Of a DNA stretch of 64,000 nucleotides, positions 1 through 10,574 are shown in pieces. Under the pieces are notes generated by a model. That model was given only the letters and a program-made list of their open reading frames with translations. It was not told the DNA's origin and did not search any database. The stretch's first letter is position 1. Each line of letters starts with the position of its first letter. Both the position numbers and the translations under genes were made by a program. Source of the stretch: Hyphomicrobiales bacterium. GTDB taxonomy: Bacteria > Pseudomonadota > Alphaproteobacteria > Rhizobiales > Rhizobiaceae. Location of the stretch: positions 57,377 through 121,376 of the forward strand of contig UBXM01000007.1 in assembly GCA_900469445.1 (NCBI GenBank), written 5' to 3'.

Positions 1-518
1 CCAAGCTTGACGGCTTCATTGCCGCCAACCCGGAACTCGGGCTGAATGCGGACGCCGTTCGCGCCGGAGACAAGGCAACCGTCAGTTCCGCAGATCTCGT
101 GTCGCAGAAGCTTTTGACCACCGAGGAAGCAAATGGTGTGACCGATATGCCGGTCTATACCGTTGCAAACGGTGGCGCTTTCACGATGAAAGCCGATCCG
201 GCGCGGGTGAACTGGGTCGGTACGATCGCCGTTCTCTTCGTTCTCGTTCTCTACGTGACGATGGTCTACGGTCCGATCGCTGCCCTTCTGGTCGAGCTTT
301 TCCCGACCCGCATCCGCTATACCGGCATGTCGCTGCCCTACCATATCGGTAACGGTTGGTTTGGCGGCCTGCTTCCGGCAACAGCCTTCGCGATGAGCGC
401 CGCAGCCGGCAATATCTATTACGGCCTGTGGTACCCGATCGTATTCGCTGCGATCACGCTGGTCGTCGGTGTGCTGTTCCTGCCGGAAACCAAGGACCGT
501 GATATTCACGCGGAGTGA
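1..518 (+). CDS. MFS transporter, MHS (ProP-like) family, C-terminal part
   Basis: The reading frame is open from the window edge, so only the C-terminal ~170 residues are present. They contain hydrophobic stretches typical of the last membrane helices of a major facilitator protein. The segment GPIAALLVELFPTRIRYTG followed by an aromatic/glycine-rich helix and the ending FLPETKDRDI is the signature of the metabolite:H+ symporter (ProP-like) subfamily. It would sit in the inner membrane and take up a small organic solute; the substrate cannot be read from this fragment. It ends just before a strong terminator. Family assignment is fairly sure, the substrate is unknown. Confidence 0.85.
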   Translation, partial: KLDGFIAANPELGLNADAVRAGDKATVSSADLVSQKLLTTEEANGVTDMPVYTVANGGAFTMKADPARVNWVGTIAVLFVLVLYVTMVYGPIAALLVELFPTRIRYTGMSLPYHIGNGWFGGLLPATAFAMSAAAGNIYYGLWYPIVFAAITLVVGVLFLPETKDRDIHAE

Positions 519-550
519 TATCGCAAGTCTTTGAAGGCTTGAAACGAGAA

Positions 551-578
551 AGCCCGGCACATGTGCCGGGCTTTTTTT
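551..578. terminator. Rho-independent terminator after the MFS gene
   Basis: The perfect inverted repeat AGCCCGGCAC/GTGCCGGGCT with a tight AT centre is followed by seven T residues. It closes the MFS transcript. leuB ends 21 bases further on from the other strand, so it may also help end that transcript. Confidence 0.85.
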
Positions 579-598
579 ATTCATTGCGCAACCGGTCG

Positions 599-1708
599 TT
601 ATGCCGAAAGGGCCTGGAATTCGTCGAGAATGGCATCGCCCATTTCGGACGTGCCGACCTGGCGGCAACCTTCGGCCATGATGTCGCCGGTGCGGATGCC
701 CTTGTCGAGCACCGTGGCAATCGCTTTTTCAAGGTGATCGGCTTGCGCAATCATGTTGAAGGAATAGCGCAGGCACATGGCGAAGGAGGCAATCATTGCG
801 ATCGGGTTGGCGATGCCCTTGCCGGCGATGTCCGGTGCCGAGCCATGTACGGGCTCATACATAGCCTTGCGCTGGCCGGTCTTGGCATCTGCGGCGCCCA
901 GCGACGCGGAAGGCAGCATGCCGAGCGAACCTGTCAGCATGGCGGCGACATCGGACAGCATGTCGCCGAAAAGATTGTCGGTGACGATAACGTCGAACTG
1001 TTTTGGCGCACGGACGAGCTGCATGCCGCCGGCATCGGCCAGCATGTGCTCCAGCTTGACGTCGGCATAGGAGCGTTTGTGGGTTTCAGTCACGACCTGG
1101 TTCCACAGGACACCGGACTTCATGACATTGCGCTTTTCCATCGAGCAGACGGTATTCTTGCGGGTGCGGGCAAGCTCGAAGGCGACACCTGCAATCCGTT
1201 CGATCTCATAGGTATCGTAGATCTGGGTGTCGATGCCGCGCTTCTGGCCATTGCCGAGATCGATGATCTCCTTCGGTTCGCCAAAATAGACGCCACCGGT
1301 CAGCTCGCGAACGATCAGAATATCGAGGCCTTCGACGAGTTCCGGCTTCAGCGACGAGGCCGAAGCGAGCGCCGGATAGCAGATTGCCGGACGCAGGTTG
1401 GCGAAGAGTTCCATATCCTTGCGCAGGCGCAGGAGGCCGGCTTCGGGGCGGACGTCATAAGGAACCGTATCCCATTTCGGACCGCCGACGGCGCCAAACA
1501 GAACGGCATCCGCCGCCATTGCCTTGGCCATATCCTCTTCGGAAATCGCAACGCCATGCGCATCATAAGCGCTACCGCCGACAAGGCCTTCGTCAAGCGA
1601 GAAATCGGCTTTCATCGCATCGTTCATATAGGCGATGATCTTGCGAACTTCGCCCATGGCTTCGGGGCCGATACCGTCACCGGGAAGAAGGAAGAGGTTT
1701 TTTGCCAT
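599..1708 (-). CDS. leuB: 3-isopropylmalate dehydrogenase
   Basis: LeuB catalyses the NAD-dependent oxidative decarboxylation of 3-isopropylmalate in leucine biosynthesis, in the cytoplasm. The protein (369 aa, normal length) starts [16 protein letters not shown], the usual dinucleotide-binding N-terminus. It carries the substrate loop ending in [11 protein letters not shown] and the metal and cofactor segment [20 protein letters not shown], then the family-typical [15 protein letters not shown]. The start at 1708 is preferred over upstream in-frame ATGs because AAGGA lies just upstream and the known N-terminus begins here. It lies ~105 bp downstream of leuD on the same strand, so both leucine enzymes are probably cotranscribed. 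leuC is not in the window. Confidence 0.97.
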   Translation of the reverse strand: MAKNLFLLPGDGIGPEAMGEVRKIIAYMNDAMKADFSLDEGLVGGSAYDAHGVAISEEDMAKAMAADAVLFGAVGGPKWDTVPYDVRPEAGLLRLRKDMELFANLRPAICYPALASASSLKPELVEGLDILIVRELTGGVYFGEPKEIIDLGNGQKRGIDTQIYDTYEIERIAGVAFELARTRKNTVCSMEKRNVMKSGVLWNQVVTETHKRSYADVKLEHMLADAGGMQLVRAPKQFDVIVTDNLFGDMLSDVAAMLTGSLGMLPSASLGAADAKTGQRKAMYEPVHGSAPDIAGKGIANPIAMIASFAMCLRYSFNMIAQADHLEKAIATVLDKGIRTGDIMAEGCRQVGTSEMGDAILDEFQALSA

Positions 1709-1813
1709 TCGTCTGCTGTCCTTGCAGTTCTGCAGGCCCATAATACCCCGCGCGGCCTGACCGCACTTGGAACACCTCATCCGAGCCTGCCGCAGGACGA
1801 GGTGCCTTGTCCG

Positions 1814-2419
1814 TCAGAGCCAGGGACGATCGCTGCGGTTCTTTGTCTCGAAGCTCGCAATTGCGGCATCGCTTTTCAGCGTCGAGGCAATATCGTCCAG
1901 TCCTTCCAGCAGGATCTGGCGACGGCCGGCATCGATTTCGAAATGCAGACGGCCGCCATCGGGACCGGTGATTTCCTGAGCTTCGAGATCGACCGTCAGG
2001 ATGGCGTTCGAGCCGCGCTCTGCATCATCCATCAGCTTTTCCAGATCTTCCGGGCTGACGACAATCGGCAGAATGCCGTTCTTGAAACAGTTATTGTAGA
2101 AGATGTCCGCGAAGCTGGTGGAAATCACGCAGCGGATGCCGAAATCCAGCAAGGCCCAGGGGGCGTGTTCGCGGGACGAACCGCAGCCGAAATTGTCGCC
2201 GGCAACAATGATCTTCGCCTCGCGATAGGCTGGCTTGTTCAAGACGAAATCGGGGTTCTCGGAGCCATCCTCGCGATAACGCGCTTCGGCAAAAAGACCT
2301 TTTCCAAGGCCCGTCCGCTTGATGGTCTTGAGATAGTCCTTCGGAATGATCATGTCGGTGTCGACATTGACAACCGGAAGGGGGGCGGCAACGCCCGTCA
2401 GCTTTTCGAATTTTTCCAT
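1814..2419 (-). CDS. leuD: 3-isopropylmalate dehydratase small subunit
   Basis: This is the swivel-domain small subunit of isopropylmalate isomerase, which works with LeuC (absent here) to convert 2- to 3-isopropylmalate. The 201-residue protein has the expected N-terminus ([16 protein letters not shown]), the signature [17 protein letters not shown], and the aconitase-like C-terminal half. Length fits the family. It is the upstream gene of a leuD-leuB pair, and the start has GGCCGATC rather than a strong Shine-Dalgarno just before it. Separation of leuC from leuD is common in rhizobia. Confidence 0.96.
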   Translation of the reverse strand: MEKFEKLTGVAAPLPVVNVDTDMIIPKDYLKTIKRTGLGKGLFAEARYREDGSENPDFVLNKPAYREAKIIVAGDNFGCGSSREHAPWALLDFGIRCVISTSFADIFYNNCFKNGILPIVVSPEDLEKLMDDAERGSNAILTVDLEAQEITGPDGGRLHFEIDAGRRQILLEGLDDIASTLKSDAAIASFETKNRSDRPWL

Positions 2420-2541
2420 GATCGGCCTCCACGAAGACTTTATAGCGCTGCCATAAAGTATTTTCGGGAGAATTTGAAGTCCGATTCAGTACCAATCGGT
2501 ACGCCACTGGATGGCGGCGTGAACCGGGCTGATTTCAGGGC

Positions 2542-2775
2542 TTACATGTCGATGATGGTGCCGCGACCGTCATTCCAGACGCGCATATCGCTCTGCTTGC
2601 TTTTTGCACGAACCGGCGCAGGTTTCAGCCGGCTCGAAAGCAGTTTGCCGATGGAAAGAACGGCAAGCGTACCCATGAATGCAATCGTCAGCGATGCCGT
2701 CAGCAGCGCTGCTACGGCGAGCAGGGCAATGGCCGTAACAACAACGAAGAAGGACCGAATGTTTTGCATGTCCAA
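2542..2775 (-). CDS. Small membrane protein of unknown function
   Basis: A 77-residue protein beginning MDMQNIRSFF. Residues about 8-40 form one long or two short hydrophobic helices rich in Ala, Leu and Val, followed by a basic, polar tail ending in GRGTIIDM. An alternative start lies two codons downstream. I do not recognise a family. It sits alone upstream of leuD with ~120 bp between, and is divergent to the lyase gene at 2866. The clear membrane-segment-plus-basic-tail layout supports a real gene; no function is suggested. Confidence 0.6.
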   Translation of the reverse strand: MDMQNIRSFFVVVTAIALLAVAALLTASLTIAFMGTLAVLSIGKLLSSRLKPAPVRAKSKQSDMRVWNDGRGTIIDM

Positions 2776-2865
2776 ACCTTTCTACATGTGAAAATGTGGG
2801 CCTTGTCATGCCGGCTTGCAAGGGGTTCCATTGTCGGGGCTTGAAAATATTGGCAGAAGAGAGTG

Positions 2866-3756
2866 ATGGAATTCTTGAAAGATCGCATTCCGCCTGTTCG
2901 CCGCTCGCTTCTGAGTGTCCCGGCAGATAATAGCCGGGCACTGGAAAAGGCACCGATCCTCGATTGCGACGGCATCATCTACGACCTGGAAGATTCTGTC
3001 GCATTGCAGAAAAAGGCAGAGGCGCGGAGCAATCTTGCCGAGGCGTTCGCCCTTTTTCCTCGATCACGACAGGAACGGATCATCCGCATCAATTCCCTGG
3101 AGAGCGAATTCGGCAGGGATGATCTGGCTCTGGTCGCGCAATTGCTGCCGGATGCAGTGCTTCTTCCCAAGGTCGAGCAGGTCTCGGACATTGCCGACGT
3201 GGCTGAAATTCTCGCGCAAAATGCTCCGGCGAAACCGATTGCCCTTTGGGCGATGGTCGAGACGCCGAAAGGCGTCTTGAATGCCGCTTGCATTGCCGCC
3301 GACGCCAGAACTCGCTGCCTGATCGTCGGGCTCAACGATCTGCGCAAGGAGACCGGGGTTCTGCCGCAGCCGGGCCGCGCCTATCTCGTGCCCTGGCTGA
3401 TGCAGGTCGTGCTTGCAGGACGCGCCCATGGCGTGGATGTGGTCGACAGCGTGTTCAACGATTTCAGGAACGAAGCCGGGTTTGATGCCGAATGTGCGCA
3501 AGGGCGCGCCATGGGCTTTTCCGGCAAGATGTTGATCCATCCATCTCAAATCGAGCCTGCAAACCGTCACTTCGGCCCCGATCCCGCCAGTATTGCAGAG
3601 GCAGAGGCCATTGTTGCCGCATTTCAAGATCCTGAAGCCAGGGATCGAAATGTCATCGACATCGACGGAAAAATGGTCGAGCGTCTTCACCTTGTCGAGG
3701 CCGAAAAGCTTTTGGCCAAAGTCGCATTCATCACTGAAAGAAAGACAGGTTCATGA
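2866..3756 (+). CDS. HpcH/HpaI aldolase / citrate lyase beta (CoA ester lyase-like) family protein
   Basis: About 296 aa, the usual length of the CitE/malyl-CoA lyase superfamily. Visible family motifs are RRSLLSVPAD at the N-terminus, DLEDSV (metal and substrate loop), LLPKVE, the catalytic-region AMVETPKGVLNA with its conserved Glu, and KMLIHPSQIEPAN near the end, which closes the TIM barrel. The family cleaves or forms acyl-CoA esters such as malyl-, citramalyl- or citryl-CoA with Mg2+. The true substrate cannot be decided. ATG 2866 (or GTG 2863) follows AGAAGAGAG. The stop overlaps the next gene by ATGA, implying translational coupling. Confidence 0.9.
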   Translation: MEFLKDRIPPVRRSLLSVPADNSRALEKAPILDCDGIIYDLEDSVALQKKAEARSNLAEAFALFPRSRQERIIRINSLESEFGRDDLALVAQLLPDAVLLPKVEQVSDIADVAEILAQNAPAKPIALWAMVETPKGVLNAACIAADARTRCLIVGLNDLRKETGVLPQPGRAYLVPWLMQVVLAGRAHGVDVVDSVFNDFRNEAGFDAECAQGRAMGFSGKMLIHPSQIEPANRHFGPDPASIAEAEAIVAAFQDPEARDRNVIDIDGKMVERLHLVEAEKLLAKVAFITERKTGS

Positions 3757-3959
3757 AACTCTATCGACTGCTCACCGCTCCGGACGACGCCACATTCTGC
3801 CACAAGGTAACGGCGGCGCTGAACAAGGGCTGGGAGCTTTACGGTTCGCCGACCTATGCCTTCAATTCCGCAACCGGCATCCTGCAGTGCGGCCAGGCGG
3901 TCACCAAAACCGTGCATGACAAGGAATATACGCCAGATACGAAACTTGGCGAACAGTAA
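3753..3959 (+). CDS. DUF1737 domain protein
   Basis: A 68-residue soluble protein that opens MKLYRLLTAPDDATFCHKV and continues with a LNKGWELYGSPTYAF core, matching my knowledge of the small DUF1737 family, found often in rhizobia. No enzymatic motif is visible. The start codon overlaps the stop of the CoA-ester-lyase-like gene by four bases, so the two are cotranscribed and probably coupled. Function unknown. Confidence 0.85.
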   Translation: MKLYRLLTAPDDATFCHKVTAALNKGWELYGSPTYAFNSATGILQCGQAVTKTVHDKEYTPDTKLGEQ

Positions 3960-3971
3960 GAAGCCGATCAG

Positions 3972-4409
3972 TCAGCGCTGGGTGGCATTCTCGGCGCTGG
4001 CTTCGATCCGTTCCATGTCCTCGTCGCTCAGGCCGAAATGGTGGCCGATCTCATGGATGAGGACATGGGTGATGATATCGCCCAGGGTTTCATCGTTTTC
4101 GGCCCAATAGTCGAGGATAGGGCGGCGATAGAGCCGTATACGATTGGGAAGTTCCCCGGTTTCCACGGTGAAACGCTCCGAAATCCCCCGCCCCTCAAAC
4201 AGGCCAAGAAGATCGAAAGGCGTTTCCAGCGCCATGTCTTCGAACACGTCATCATCCGGGAAATCTTCGATCTCGATGGTGAGATTGGTCGTCAGGGCTC
4301 TAAATTCCTGCGGAAGATGTCCATAGGCTTCGATCGCCAGCGATTCAAACGTGCTTATCGTTGGCGCATGGCGATCCTGCCAGTCGTCGGTTTGGTCAAT
4401 GCGAGCCAT
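3972..4409 (-). CDS. Metallopeptidase family protein (minimal zincin, HEIGHH)
   Basis: A 145-residue cytoplasmic protein with the zinc-protease motif H119-E-I-G-H123 near its C-terminus. It belongs to the small zincin family annotated simply as metallopeptidase family protein in rhizobia. The acidic middle region (EIEDFPDDD) and the segment IRLYRRPILDYW before the active site are family features. ATG 4409 is chosen because GGGAG lies 7 bases upstream; an ATG eight codons earlier is also open. It is convergent with the DUF1737 gene, with 12 bp between. Substrate unknown. Confidence 0.88.
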   Translation of the reverse strand: MARIDQTDDWQDRHAPTISTFESLAIEAYGHLPQEFRALTTNLTIEIEDFPDDDVFEDMALETPFDLLGLFEGRGISERFTVETGELPNRIRLYRRPILDYWAENDETLGDIITHVLIHEIGHHFGLSDEDMERIEASAENATQR

Positions 4410-4511
4410 AGGTTCTCCCTCTATCGAAGACATATAAGGCTACTGCCATTTTTTTTCGAGATAAGAATCATTGCTATACCAAATCAGGAAAAGATTCCTG
4501 TTCAACCTCGG

Positions 4512-4558
4512 TTGACTCTTTTTTGAAGCTCTGGAATCTATAGGAACATAAAGTGAAC
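4512..4558 (+). promoter_or_regulatory. imu operon promoter with LexA (SOS) box
   Basis: The direct repeat GAAC-ATAAAGT-GAAC at 4544-4558 exactly fits the alphaproteobacterial LexA operator GAAC-N7-GAAC. Just upstream are TTGACT (4512-4517) and AATCTA (4535-4540), 17 bases apart, a plausible sigma-70 promoter with the operator over the start of transcription. imuA begins 21 bases later. Repression by LexA and induction by DNA damage follow from the known regulon; the binding itself is inferred. Confidence 0.85.
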
Positions 4559-4579
4559 ATTTTAGATTGAGCTGACGCC

Positions 4580-5521
4580 ATGGCCCATAAAGCTGCGGCG
4601 CAGGAGACGGTTTTTGCCCTGCGTCAACAGATCGCCAAAATGGAAGGCAGGCCCTTGCCTGCAGCTGCTGCCAAGGAACAGGCGGAGCTGGCGGCGCGTC
4701 TGGCCGACTGCGATGCCGAGGATGGGCGTATCCGGCTGCCATTCGACATTCCGTTGCTGGATGAGGCACTGGATGGAGGCCTGCTTCTTGATGCCATCAC
4801 CGAGATCCGTTCTCTTTCCTTCCATGATGCGGGAGCAGCCTGCGGGTTTACCTTGTCGCTTGCCGCGCAGGTGAAGGTCGAAAAAAACGCTGCCGGTGGT
4901 GCCGTGCTCTGGATTGCCGATGCATTCTGCGGCCATGAGGCCGGTGCGCTTCATGCCGGAGGGTTTCGTCAATTCGGTATCGATCCCCATCAGTTCTTTT
5001 ATGCCTCTCCACGCAGGCTGGATGAGGCCTTGTGGTTGGCCGAAACCGCTCTGACGAGCGGAGCCTTTGTCGCGACTATTCTGGAGGTTCGTGGCAATCC
5101 CAAATCTTTCGGCCTGACGGAAAGCCGCAGGCTCAGTCTGCGGGCAAAGGCGGCGGGGCGGCCGCTTTTCCTGGTGCGGCATACGGGAGACGAGGAGGCA
5201 AGCAGCGCCTCCTCCCGCATGCTTGTCAAACCGGCGCCAGCCCTTGAGCGGCGTCTTGCGGATGGCTCCATGCTTGGCGGCAGCATAGGTCATCCGGTTT
5301 TCCAGCTCACCCTGGAGAAGAGCCGCAATCCGGCTCCTCTCTCCTTCCTTCTGGAGTGGAACCCTCGTGACCGTCAATTTCACCTCGCCCGCGATCCAAA
5401 GAGATCTTCTTACCCCGAACTGCAGCCAACGCATTCTGGCGCTTCACTTTCCGTATCTGGCGACCGACAGGATCGCCCGGAAGCTCTGGGGCGTATCCTG
5501 GCGCTTGAAAGGGCGTCCTGA
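4580..5521 (+). CDS. imuA: ImuA, RecA-like accessory protein of the mutagenesis cassette
   Basis: First gene of the three-gene translesion-synthesis cassette imuA-imuB-dnaE2. The 313-residue protein begins with a helical region (FALRQQIAKMEG), then a RecA/SulA-like core around LDEALDGGLLLDAITEI that lacks a clear Walker A motif, as usual in ImuA. The C-terminal third is Ser/Arg-rich. In this family ImuA is thought to regulate access of the ImuB-DnaE2 polymerase to damaged DNA. The gene follows a LexA box and overlaps imuB by 155 bases in another frame. Confidence 0.93.
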   Translation: MAHKAAAQETVFALRQQIAKMEGRPLPAAAAKEQAELAARLADCDAEDGRIRLPFDIPLLDEALDGGLLLDAITEIRSLSFHDAGAACGFTLSLAAQVKVEKNAAGGAVLWIADAFCGHEAGALHAGGFRQFGIDPHQFFYASPRRLDEALWLAETALTSGAFVATILEVRGNPKSFGLTESRRLSLRAKAAGRPLFLVRHTGDEEASSASSRMLVKPAPALERRLADGSMLGGSIGHPVFQLTLEKSRNPAPLSFLLEWNPRDRQFHLARDPKRSSYPELQPTHSGASLSVSGDRQDRPEALGRILALERAS

Positions 5522-6977
5522 TCACCCTCCGATCCTGTGTGCCGGGCGGCGCGACAATGCCTTGCGGCTGAGTGCGCTGGATGAAGTTGCCGGCTCTCTT
5601 GGCCTCAAGCTCGGTCAAGCGCTTGCTGAAGCACGGGCAATGTATCCGTCGATCGACCTGTTCGACGAGAATGTGATGGCCGATCAGGCATTGCTGGATG
5701 CGATTGCGGATTGGTGCGATCGGTACACGCCCCTGGTGGCGATGGATGGCAAGAATGGCATCTTTCTCGACATAACCGGATGTTCCCACCTCTTCGGCGG
5801 AGAGGTGGCGATGCTTCGGAATGTACTGGGAAGGCTCAGGCAGATGGGTTTTGCCGTCTCCGGGGCAATTACCTCTTCTCCTGGTCTTTCATGGGCCGTG
5901 AGCCGGTTTGCCGGGGGTGGCGTTGTCGCAAAAGAAGAGACGGAGGCAGTTTTGGCCGCTTTGCCGGTTCATGCGTTGCGTGTCGATAAAATAGTGATCG
6001 ATGCTCTCTGCAAGCTTGGCCTGAAGCGTATTGCCGATCTCCTTGTCCTGCCGAGAGCATCTCTTGTCCGACGGTTTGGCGCAAATCTTCTCGTCAGGCT
6101 TGATCAGGCGCTTGGACATAACGAAGAGCCCATTTCACCGCGGCGACCGGTTGCATCTCTCTCGGCAGAGAGGCAGCTTGCGGAACCCATTCAGGCGGAA
6201 GAGGATATTCTTGCCGCCACATGCGAGATCGCGTCCTCACTCAAGCCGAGCATGGAAGCGCGGGGCGTGGGTGGAAGGATTTTCGAACTTGTCCTCTTTC
6301 GTGTCGATGGCAAGGTGTTCCGTATTCGCGCCGGCACTTCACGGCCGGTTCGGGATGCAAAACGGATTGCAGCTCTGTTTTCGGAGCGTCTCAATTCCAT
6401 TCATGATGATCTCGATGCCGGTTTTGGGTTTGAGCTGCTGCGGCTCAACGTGCTGCAGCACGATGTGCTGAATGCGCTTCAGAATGATTTTTCCGGCGAT
6501 GCCCTGAAGGAAACATCCCTTGCGGACTTCGTCGATAAGGTATCGGCGCGGCTTGGCCCAGATTGCCTGCAGGTCTTTCACCTACGGCAGAGCCATATTC
6601 CCGAACGTGCCGAAACACTCGTTCCGGCGATTGCCGCAATCGATGATCAGGTGGAAGTTCCAGAATTGCAATTCAAGCCTCATACCGATCGTCCCTTGCG
6701 GCTCCTTCGCCATCCTGAACCGATCGAGGCTTTTGCAGCCATAGTGCCGGACGGGCCGCCGCAGAGGTTCCGTTGGCGATATGTGATGCACAAGGTTACG
6801 CGTGCCGAGGGACCGGAGAGGATCGCGCCGGAATGGTGGCTGGATGACGAAAAGTCGGAGGAACGTGACTATTATCGTCTGGAAAGTGACAGTGGCCGAC
6901 TTTTCTGGATCTTCCGGCTGGGACCATACGATGGTGCGACCCCTCCTGTCTGGCGCATGCATGGGGTTTTTGCGTGA
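5367..6977 (+). CDS. imuB: ImuB, catalytically inactive Y-family polymerase-like adaptor
   Basis: A 536-residue Y-family DNA polymerase homologue. The N-terminal palm starts [17 protein letters not shown], where true polymerases have the catalytic D-x-D motif, and the usual SxDE is replaced by a [14 protein letters not shown] stretch. It therefore fits ImuB, the non-catalytic adaptor that links DnaE2 to the beta clamp. A helix-hairpin-helix thumb follows ([22 protein letters not shown]). The GTG start at 5367 lies well inside imuA; no other in-frame start precedes the conserved N-terminus, so the long overlap looks genuine. The stop overlaps the dnaE2 start. Confidence 0.93.
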   Translation: MTVNFTSPAIQRDLLTPNCSQRILALHFPYLATDRIARKLWGVSWRLKGRPDHPPILCAGRRDNALRLSALDEVAGSLGLKLGQALAEARAMYPSIDLFDENVMADQALLDAIADWCDRYTPLVAMDGKNGIFLDITGCSHLFGGEVAMLRNVLGRLRQMGFAVSGAITSSPGLSWAVSRFAGGGVVAKEETEAVLAALPVHALRVDKIVIDALCKLGLKRIADLLVLPRASLVRRFGANLLVRLDQALGHNEEPISPRRPVASLSAERQLAEPIQAEEDILAATCEIASSLKPSMEARGVGGRIFELVLFRVDGKVFRIRAGTSRPVRDAKRIAALFSERLNSIHDDLDAGFGFELLRLNVLQHDVLNALQNDFSGDALKETSLADFVDKVSARLGPDCLQVFHLRQSHIPERAETLVPAIAAIDDQVEVPELQFKPHTDRPLRLLRHPEPIEAFAAIVPDGPPQRFRWRYVMHKVTRAEGPERIAPEWWLDDEKSEERDYYRLESDSGRLFWIFRLGPYDGATPPVWRMHGVFA

Positions 6978-9900
6978 TGGAAGCTCCAGCTTTTTTCGAC
7001 ATCGGCGCCAAGACGAACTTTTCCTTTCTTGAAGGTGCTTCACGGCCGGAGGAAATGGTTTTTTCCGCCAGTGTTCTGGGCCTTTCCGGCTTGGGCATTG
7101 CAGACCGGAATTCGGTTGCCGGTGTCGTGCGTGCCTATAATCAGATTTGCGAGATGAGGGCGCTTTTCGAGCGACAAAAGACGAGTGACAAAGAAGAGGG
7201 AGATGAGGACGCGATAGAGCCTTGTCGCTTTCATCCCGGTGCCCGGCTCGTCTTCTCCGACAAGACCCCGGATGTGCTGGCCTATCCGATGAACCGCAGA
7301 GGCTGGGCCAATCTCTGTCGGCTCCTCAGTCGAGGCAATCTGAGAACGGAAAAGGGATCCTGTATTCTGGAAGAGTGGGATTTTCTGGAATGGTGCCACG
7401 AGATGATGCTCGCGGTCGTGCCTGATTTTTCCCGTGCCGAGGATGAGATCTATCTCGCCGATCTTGCCGATAAGCTTTGCGAGTACCGGAAGAAATTCGG
7501 CAAGAACATCTATCTGGCCATGTCGCCGACCTATGACGGGCGCGATCCCTTCGTTTTTGCTACGTTTGCACGGATAGCAAAGCAGAATCGCATGCCTTTG
7601 CTTGCGACAAACCTGCCGCTTTTCAGCCTGCCTTATCGACGGTCCCTTGCGGATGTCGTCACAGCCATCCGCAATCATGTGACTGTTCAGGAGGCCGGTT
7701 TTCGGCTGGCGCCGCATGGAGACAGATATCTCAAGCCGGCATCGGAGATGGCCCGCCTCTTTCATGCCTATCCGGATGCGATAGAAAACACGGGGCGTTT
7801 CTGCGCCAGGCTCAAGTTCTCGCTGGGTGAACTCAAGCACAATTATCCCGACGAAAGCATTCCGGGCGAAACCGTATCGGAAACTTTGGAGAGGCTGACC
7901 TGGGAGGGGGTGAAGACACGCTTTCCAAAAGGCGCCACGCCTGAGATTTCAAAGCAGATCCGTTACGAACTCGATCTCATCAAGGAGATGGAATACGAAC
8001 CCTATTTTCTCACCGTACGTCACATCGTGTGGCATGCGCGACATGAGCTGAAAATTCTCTGTCAGGGTCGCGGTTCTGCGGCTAATTCAACGGTTTGCTA
8101 CTGTCTGGGGATCACTGAGGTGGACCCTACTTTTACGACCTTGCTTTTCGAGCGTTTCATTTCGACGGAGCGTAACGAACCACCGGATATCGATGTCGAT
8201 TTCGAACATGGCCGGCGTGAGGAGGTCATCCAGTATATCTACAGACATTACGGTTATCGTCATGCCGGGCTGACCGCAGCGGTGACGAGTTACCGTACCC
8301 GAATGGCCGGTCGTGAAGTGGCCAAGGCTTTTGGATTGTCTGAGGATGTTCAGGCGGCACTTTCAAGTACGGTATGGGGTTGGTCTGAGGATGGGCTTTC
8401 GGATCGCGATGCCAAGGTCGCCGGTCTCGATGTCAGCGATACCCTGACGCAAAAGGTCATTGCCCATGCACGGGAACTGATGGGGTTTCCACGGCACCTG
8501 ACCCAGCATGTCGGCGGTTTTCTCATTACCCGTGACAGGCTCGACGAGGTCGTTCCGATCATGAAAACGGCGATGCCGGGTCGCTATATGATCGAATGGG
8601 ACAAGGACGATCTCGATACCTTGCAGCTTTTGAAAATCGACGTTCTGGCGCTCGGCATGCTGACCTGTTTGAAAAAAGCGTTCGAACTCTTGCGGCATCA
8701 TTATGATCGTGAAGAAACCCTGGCGGGACTTCTGGAGAAGGACGAAGATCCCAATGTCTACGGAATGATCTGCAGGGCAGACACGATCGGGGTTTTTCAA
8801 ATCGAAAGCCGGGCGCAGATGAGCATGTTGCCCAGGCTCAGGCCCGAAAAATTCTACGATCTCGTCGTTGAAGTAGCGATCGTCCGGCCCGGTCCCATTC
8901 AGGGCAACATGGTTCATCCCTATCTCAAGCGCCGGGAGGATCGCCGCCATGGGCGTCCCATAGAATATCCGAACCCTGAGCTTGAGAATGTCCTGAAGAG
9001 AACGCTGGGCGTTCCGCTGTTTCAGGAACAGGCGATGCAGATTGCGATTACTGCTGCCGGATTTTCGCCAGCGAAAGCGGACAAGCTGCGCCGGTCGATG
9101 GCGACCTTCAAGCGCTCCGGCCGGGTGAAGGAATTTGAGCGCGACTTTATCAAGGGAATGCGTGAGCGAAATTACACCGAAGAATTCGCGAAACAATGTT
9201 TCAGCCAGATCGAAGGTTTTGCCGAATACGGTTTTCCGGAAAGCCATGCGGCGTCCTTTGCTCTGCTTGTCTATGCTTCCTGCTGGATCAAGACCTATTA
9301 TCCGGATGTCTTCTGTGCGGCCTTGCTGAACTCCCAGCCCATGGGCTTTTATGCACCGGCACAGCTTATCCGCGATGCGCGCGAACACGGCGTGAGCGTG
9401 CTGCCGGTCGATATCAATCGCTCACAATGGGATTGCACTCTGGAGGAAATTCCGTTCGATCCGGGCAGGATCGATCGGCGCCATGAGAGCATGCGGGACG
9501 TCATCAAAACCCGCTATGGAATAAGGCTCGGCTTCCGTCAGGTGAAAGGCCTGAATGAAAAGGACATGAGAGACAAGCTGACGGCCAATCGGAGCGAGCG
9601 CTATCAGAGCGTCCATGACCTGTGGCTGAGATCCGGATTGGATAAGGCCAGTCTCGAGCGGCTTGCCGACGCAGATGGTTTCGGTTCGATCGGTTTGTCT
9701 CGAAGACAGGCATTATGGTCGGTCAGGGGCATTGATGTGAAAAACGCTCTGAACCGCGCTCCCTTGTTCGAGATTGCAGAGCGTACGGATCTTCGACCGG
9801 AGCCTCAGGCCCAGTTGCCCCGGATGTTGCCGGGAGAGGAAGTCATCGAAGTTTACCGTCATCTTTCCCTTTCCCTCAAAGCCCATCCGGTTTCCTTCCT

Positions 9901-10399
9901 GCGCAAGGAGTTTCAGTCGATGGGCATTACCCGGAGCGTTGATCTTCTTCATATCGGCAATGGCCAAAGGGTGACGATCGGTGGCATCGTACTGGTGAGA
10001 CAGCGCCCGGGATCGGCGAGGGGCGTGATCTTCATCACGCTTGAAGACGAAACGGGCGTTGCCAATGCTATCGTCTGGCCGAAGATTTTTGAAAAATACC
10101 GTTCCGTGGTGATGGGAGCCCGGCTGGTGAGGATCCGGGGAAGGTTGCAAAGCCAGAGCGGGGTCATTCATACGGTTGTTGACCATATCGAGGATATGAC
10201 GCCGATGCTGGGCCTGCTGCAGAAGGAAGCCAAGTGTTTGGGTGCCTCAGTATCCGGCGAAGGGTGCAAGCCTGATGATGAGGCATGGGGATCAAAAGCA
10301 TATTCCTCCTTTCCGCCACTTACCGACCCTCGTGATGGTGATCATTTACAAAATCCTGATCCGTCAGACGTCATGCCTAAGGGGCGAAATTTCCACTAA
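6977..10399 (+). CDS. dnaE2: Error-prone DNA polymerase DnaE2 (ImuC)
   Basis: The C-family polymerase of the SOS mutagenesis cassette (about 1140 aa). It has an N-terminal PHP domain ([23 protein letters not shown]), a palm with the catalytic aspartates in [20 protein letters not shown] near residues 404-408, fingers, and a C-terminal OB-fold ([27 protein letters not shown]). DnaE2 is known to copy past lesions with low fidelity when bound to ImuB. TGATG couples its ATG to the imuB stop; a GTG one codon earlier is the alternative. A separate dnaE1 should exist elsewhere. Confidence 0.96.
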   Translation: MEAPAFFDIGAKTNFSFLEGASRPEEMVFSASVLGLSGLGIADRNSVAGVVRAYNQICEMRALFERQKTSDKEEGDEDAIEPCRFHPGARLVFSDKTPDVLAYPMNRRGWANLCRLLSRGNLRTEKGSCILEEWDFLEWCHEMMLAVVPDFSRAEDEIYLADLADKLCEYRKKFGKNIYLAMSPTYDGRDPFVFATFARIAKQNRMPLLATNLPLFSLPYRRSLADVVTAIRNHVTVQEAGFRLAPHGDRYLKPASEMARLFHAYPDAIENTGRFCARLKFSLGELKHNYPDESIPGETVSETLERLTWEGVKTRFPKGATPEISKQIRYELDLIKEMEYEPYFLTVRHIVWHARHELKILCQGRGSAANSTVCYCLGITEVDPTFTTLLFERFISTERNEPPDIDVDFEHGRREEVIQYIYRHYGYRHAGLTAAVTSYRTRMAGREVAKAFGLSEDVQAALSSTVWGWSEDGLSDRDAKVAGLDVSDTLTQKVIAHARELMGFPRHLTQHVGGFLITRDRLDEVVPIMKTAMPGRYMIEWDKDDLDTLQLLKIDVLALGMLTCLKKAFELLRHHYDREETLAGLLEKDEDPNVYGMICRADTIGVFQIESRAQMSMLPRLRPEKFYDLVVEVAIVRPGPIQGNMVHPYLKRREDRRHGRPIEYPNPELENVLKRTLGVPLFQEQAMQIAITAAGFSPAKADKLRRSMATFKRSGRVKEFERDFIKGMRERNYTEEFAKQCFSQIEGFAEYGFPESHAASFALLVYASCWIKTYYPDVFCAALLNSQPMGFYAPAQLIRDAREHGVSVLPVDINRSQWDCTLEEIPFDPGRIDRRHESMRDVIKTRYGIRLGFRQVKGLNEKDMRDKLTANRSERYQSVHDLWLRSGLDKASLERLADADGFGSIGLSRRQALWSVRGIDVKNALNRAPLFEIAERTDLRPEPQAQLPRMLPGEEVIEVYRHLSLSLKAHPVSFLRKEFQSMGITRSVDLLHIGNGQRVTIGGIVLVRQRPGSARGVIFITLEDETGVANAIVWPKIFEKYRSVVMGARLVRIRGRLQSQSGVIHTVVDHIEDMTPMLGLLQKEAKCLGASVSGEGCKPDDEAWGSKAYSSFPPLTDPRDGDHLQNPDPSDVMPKGRNFH

Positions 10400-10574
10400 G
10401 TACCTGATATAAATGATCTTTCACTGGAAGGTGCCAAGCTACACTAGGCTGATCCTGATCTTCTGAAGAAATCTCAGAACAGGCTAAATGCATTCTGTTT
10501 TATTGGATCCATATGCCGATGTGCTGATTTATGTCCGTGTTTTGTGCCTGGGTGCATCGAGGCGTGAACCGGCT

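Noticed and set aside
515..2791. Very long + strand open frame (758 codons) over leuB and leuD
   Set aside because: It lies antisense to two clear leucine biosynthesis genes, has no family motifs, and follows from high GC at third positions.
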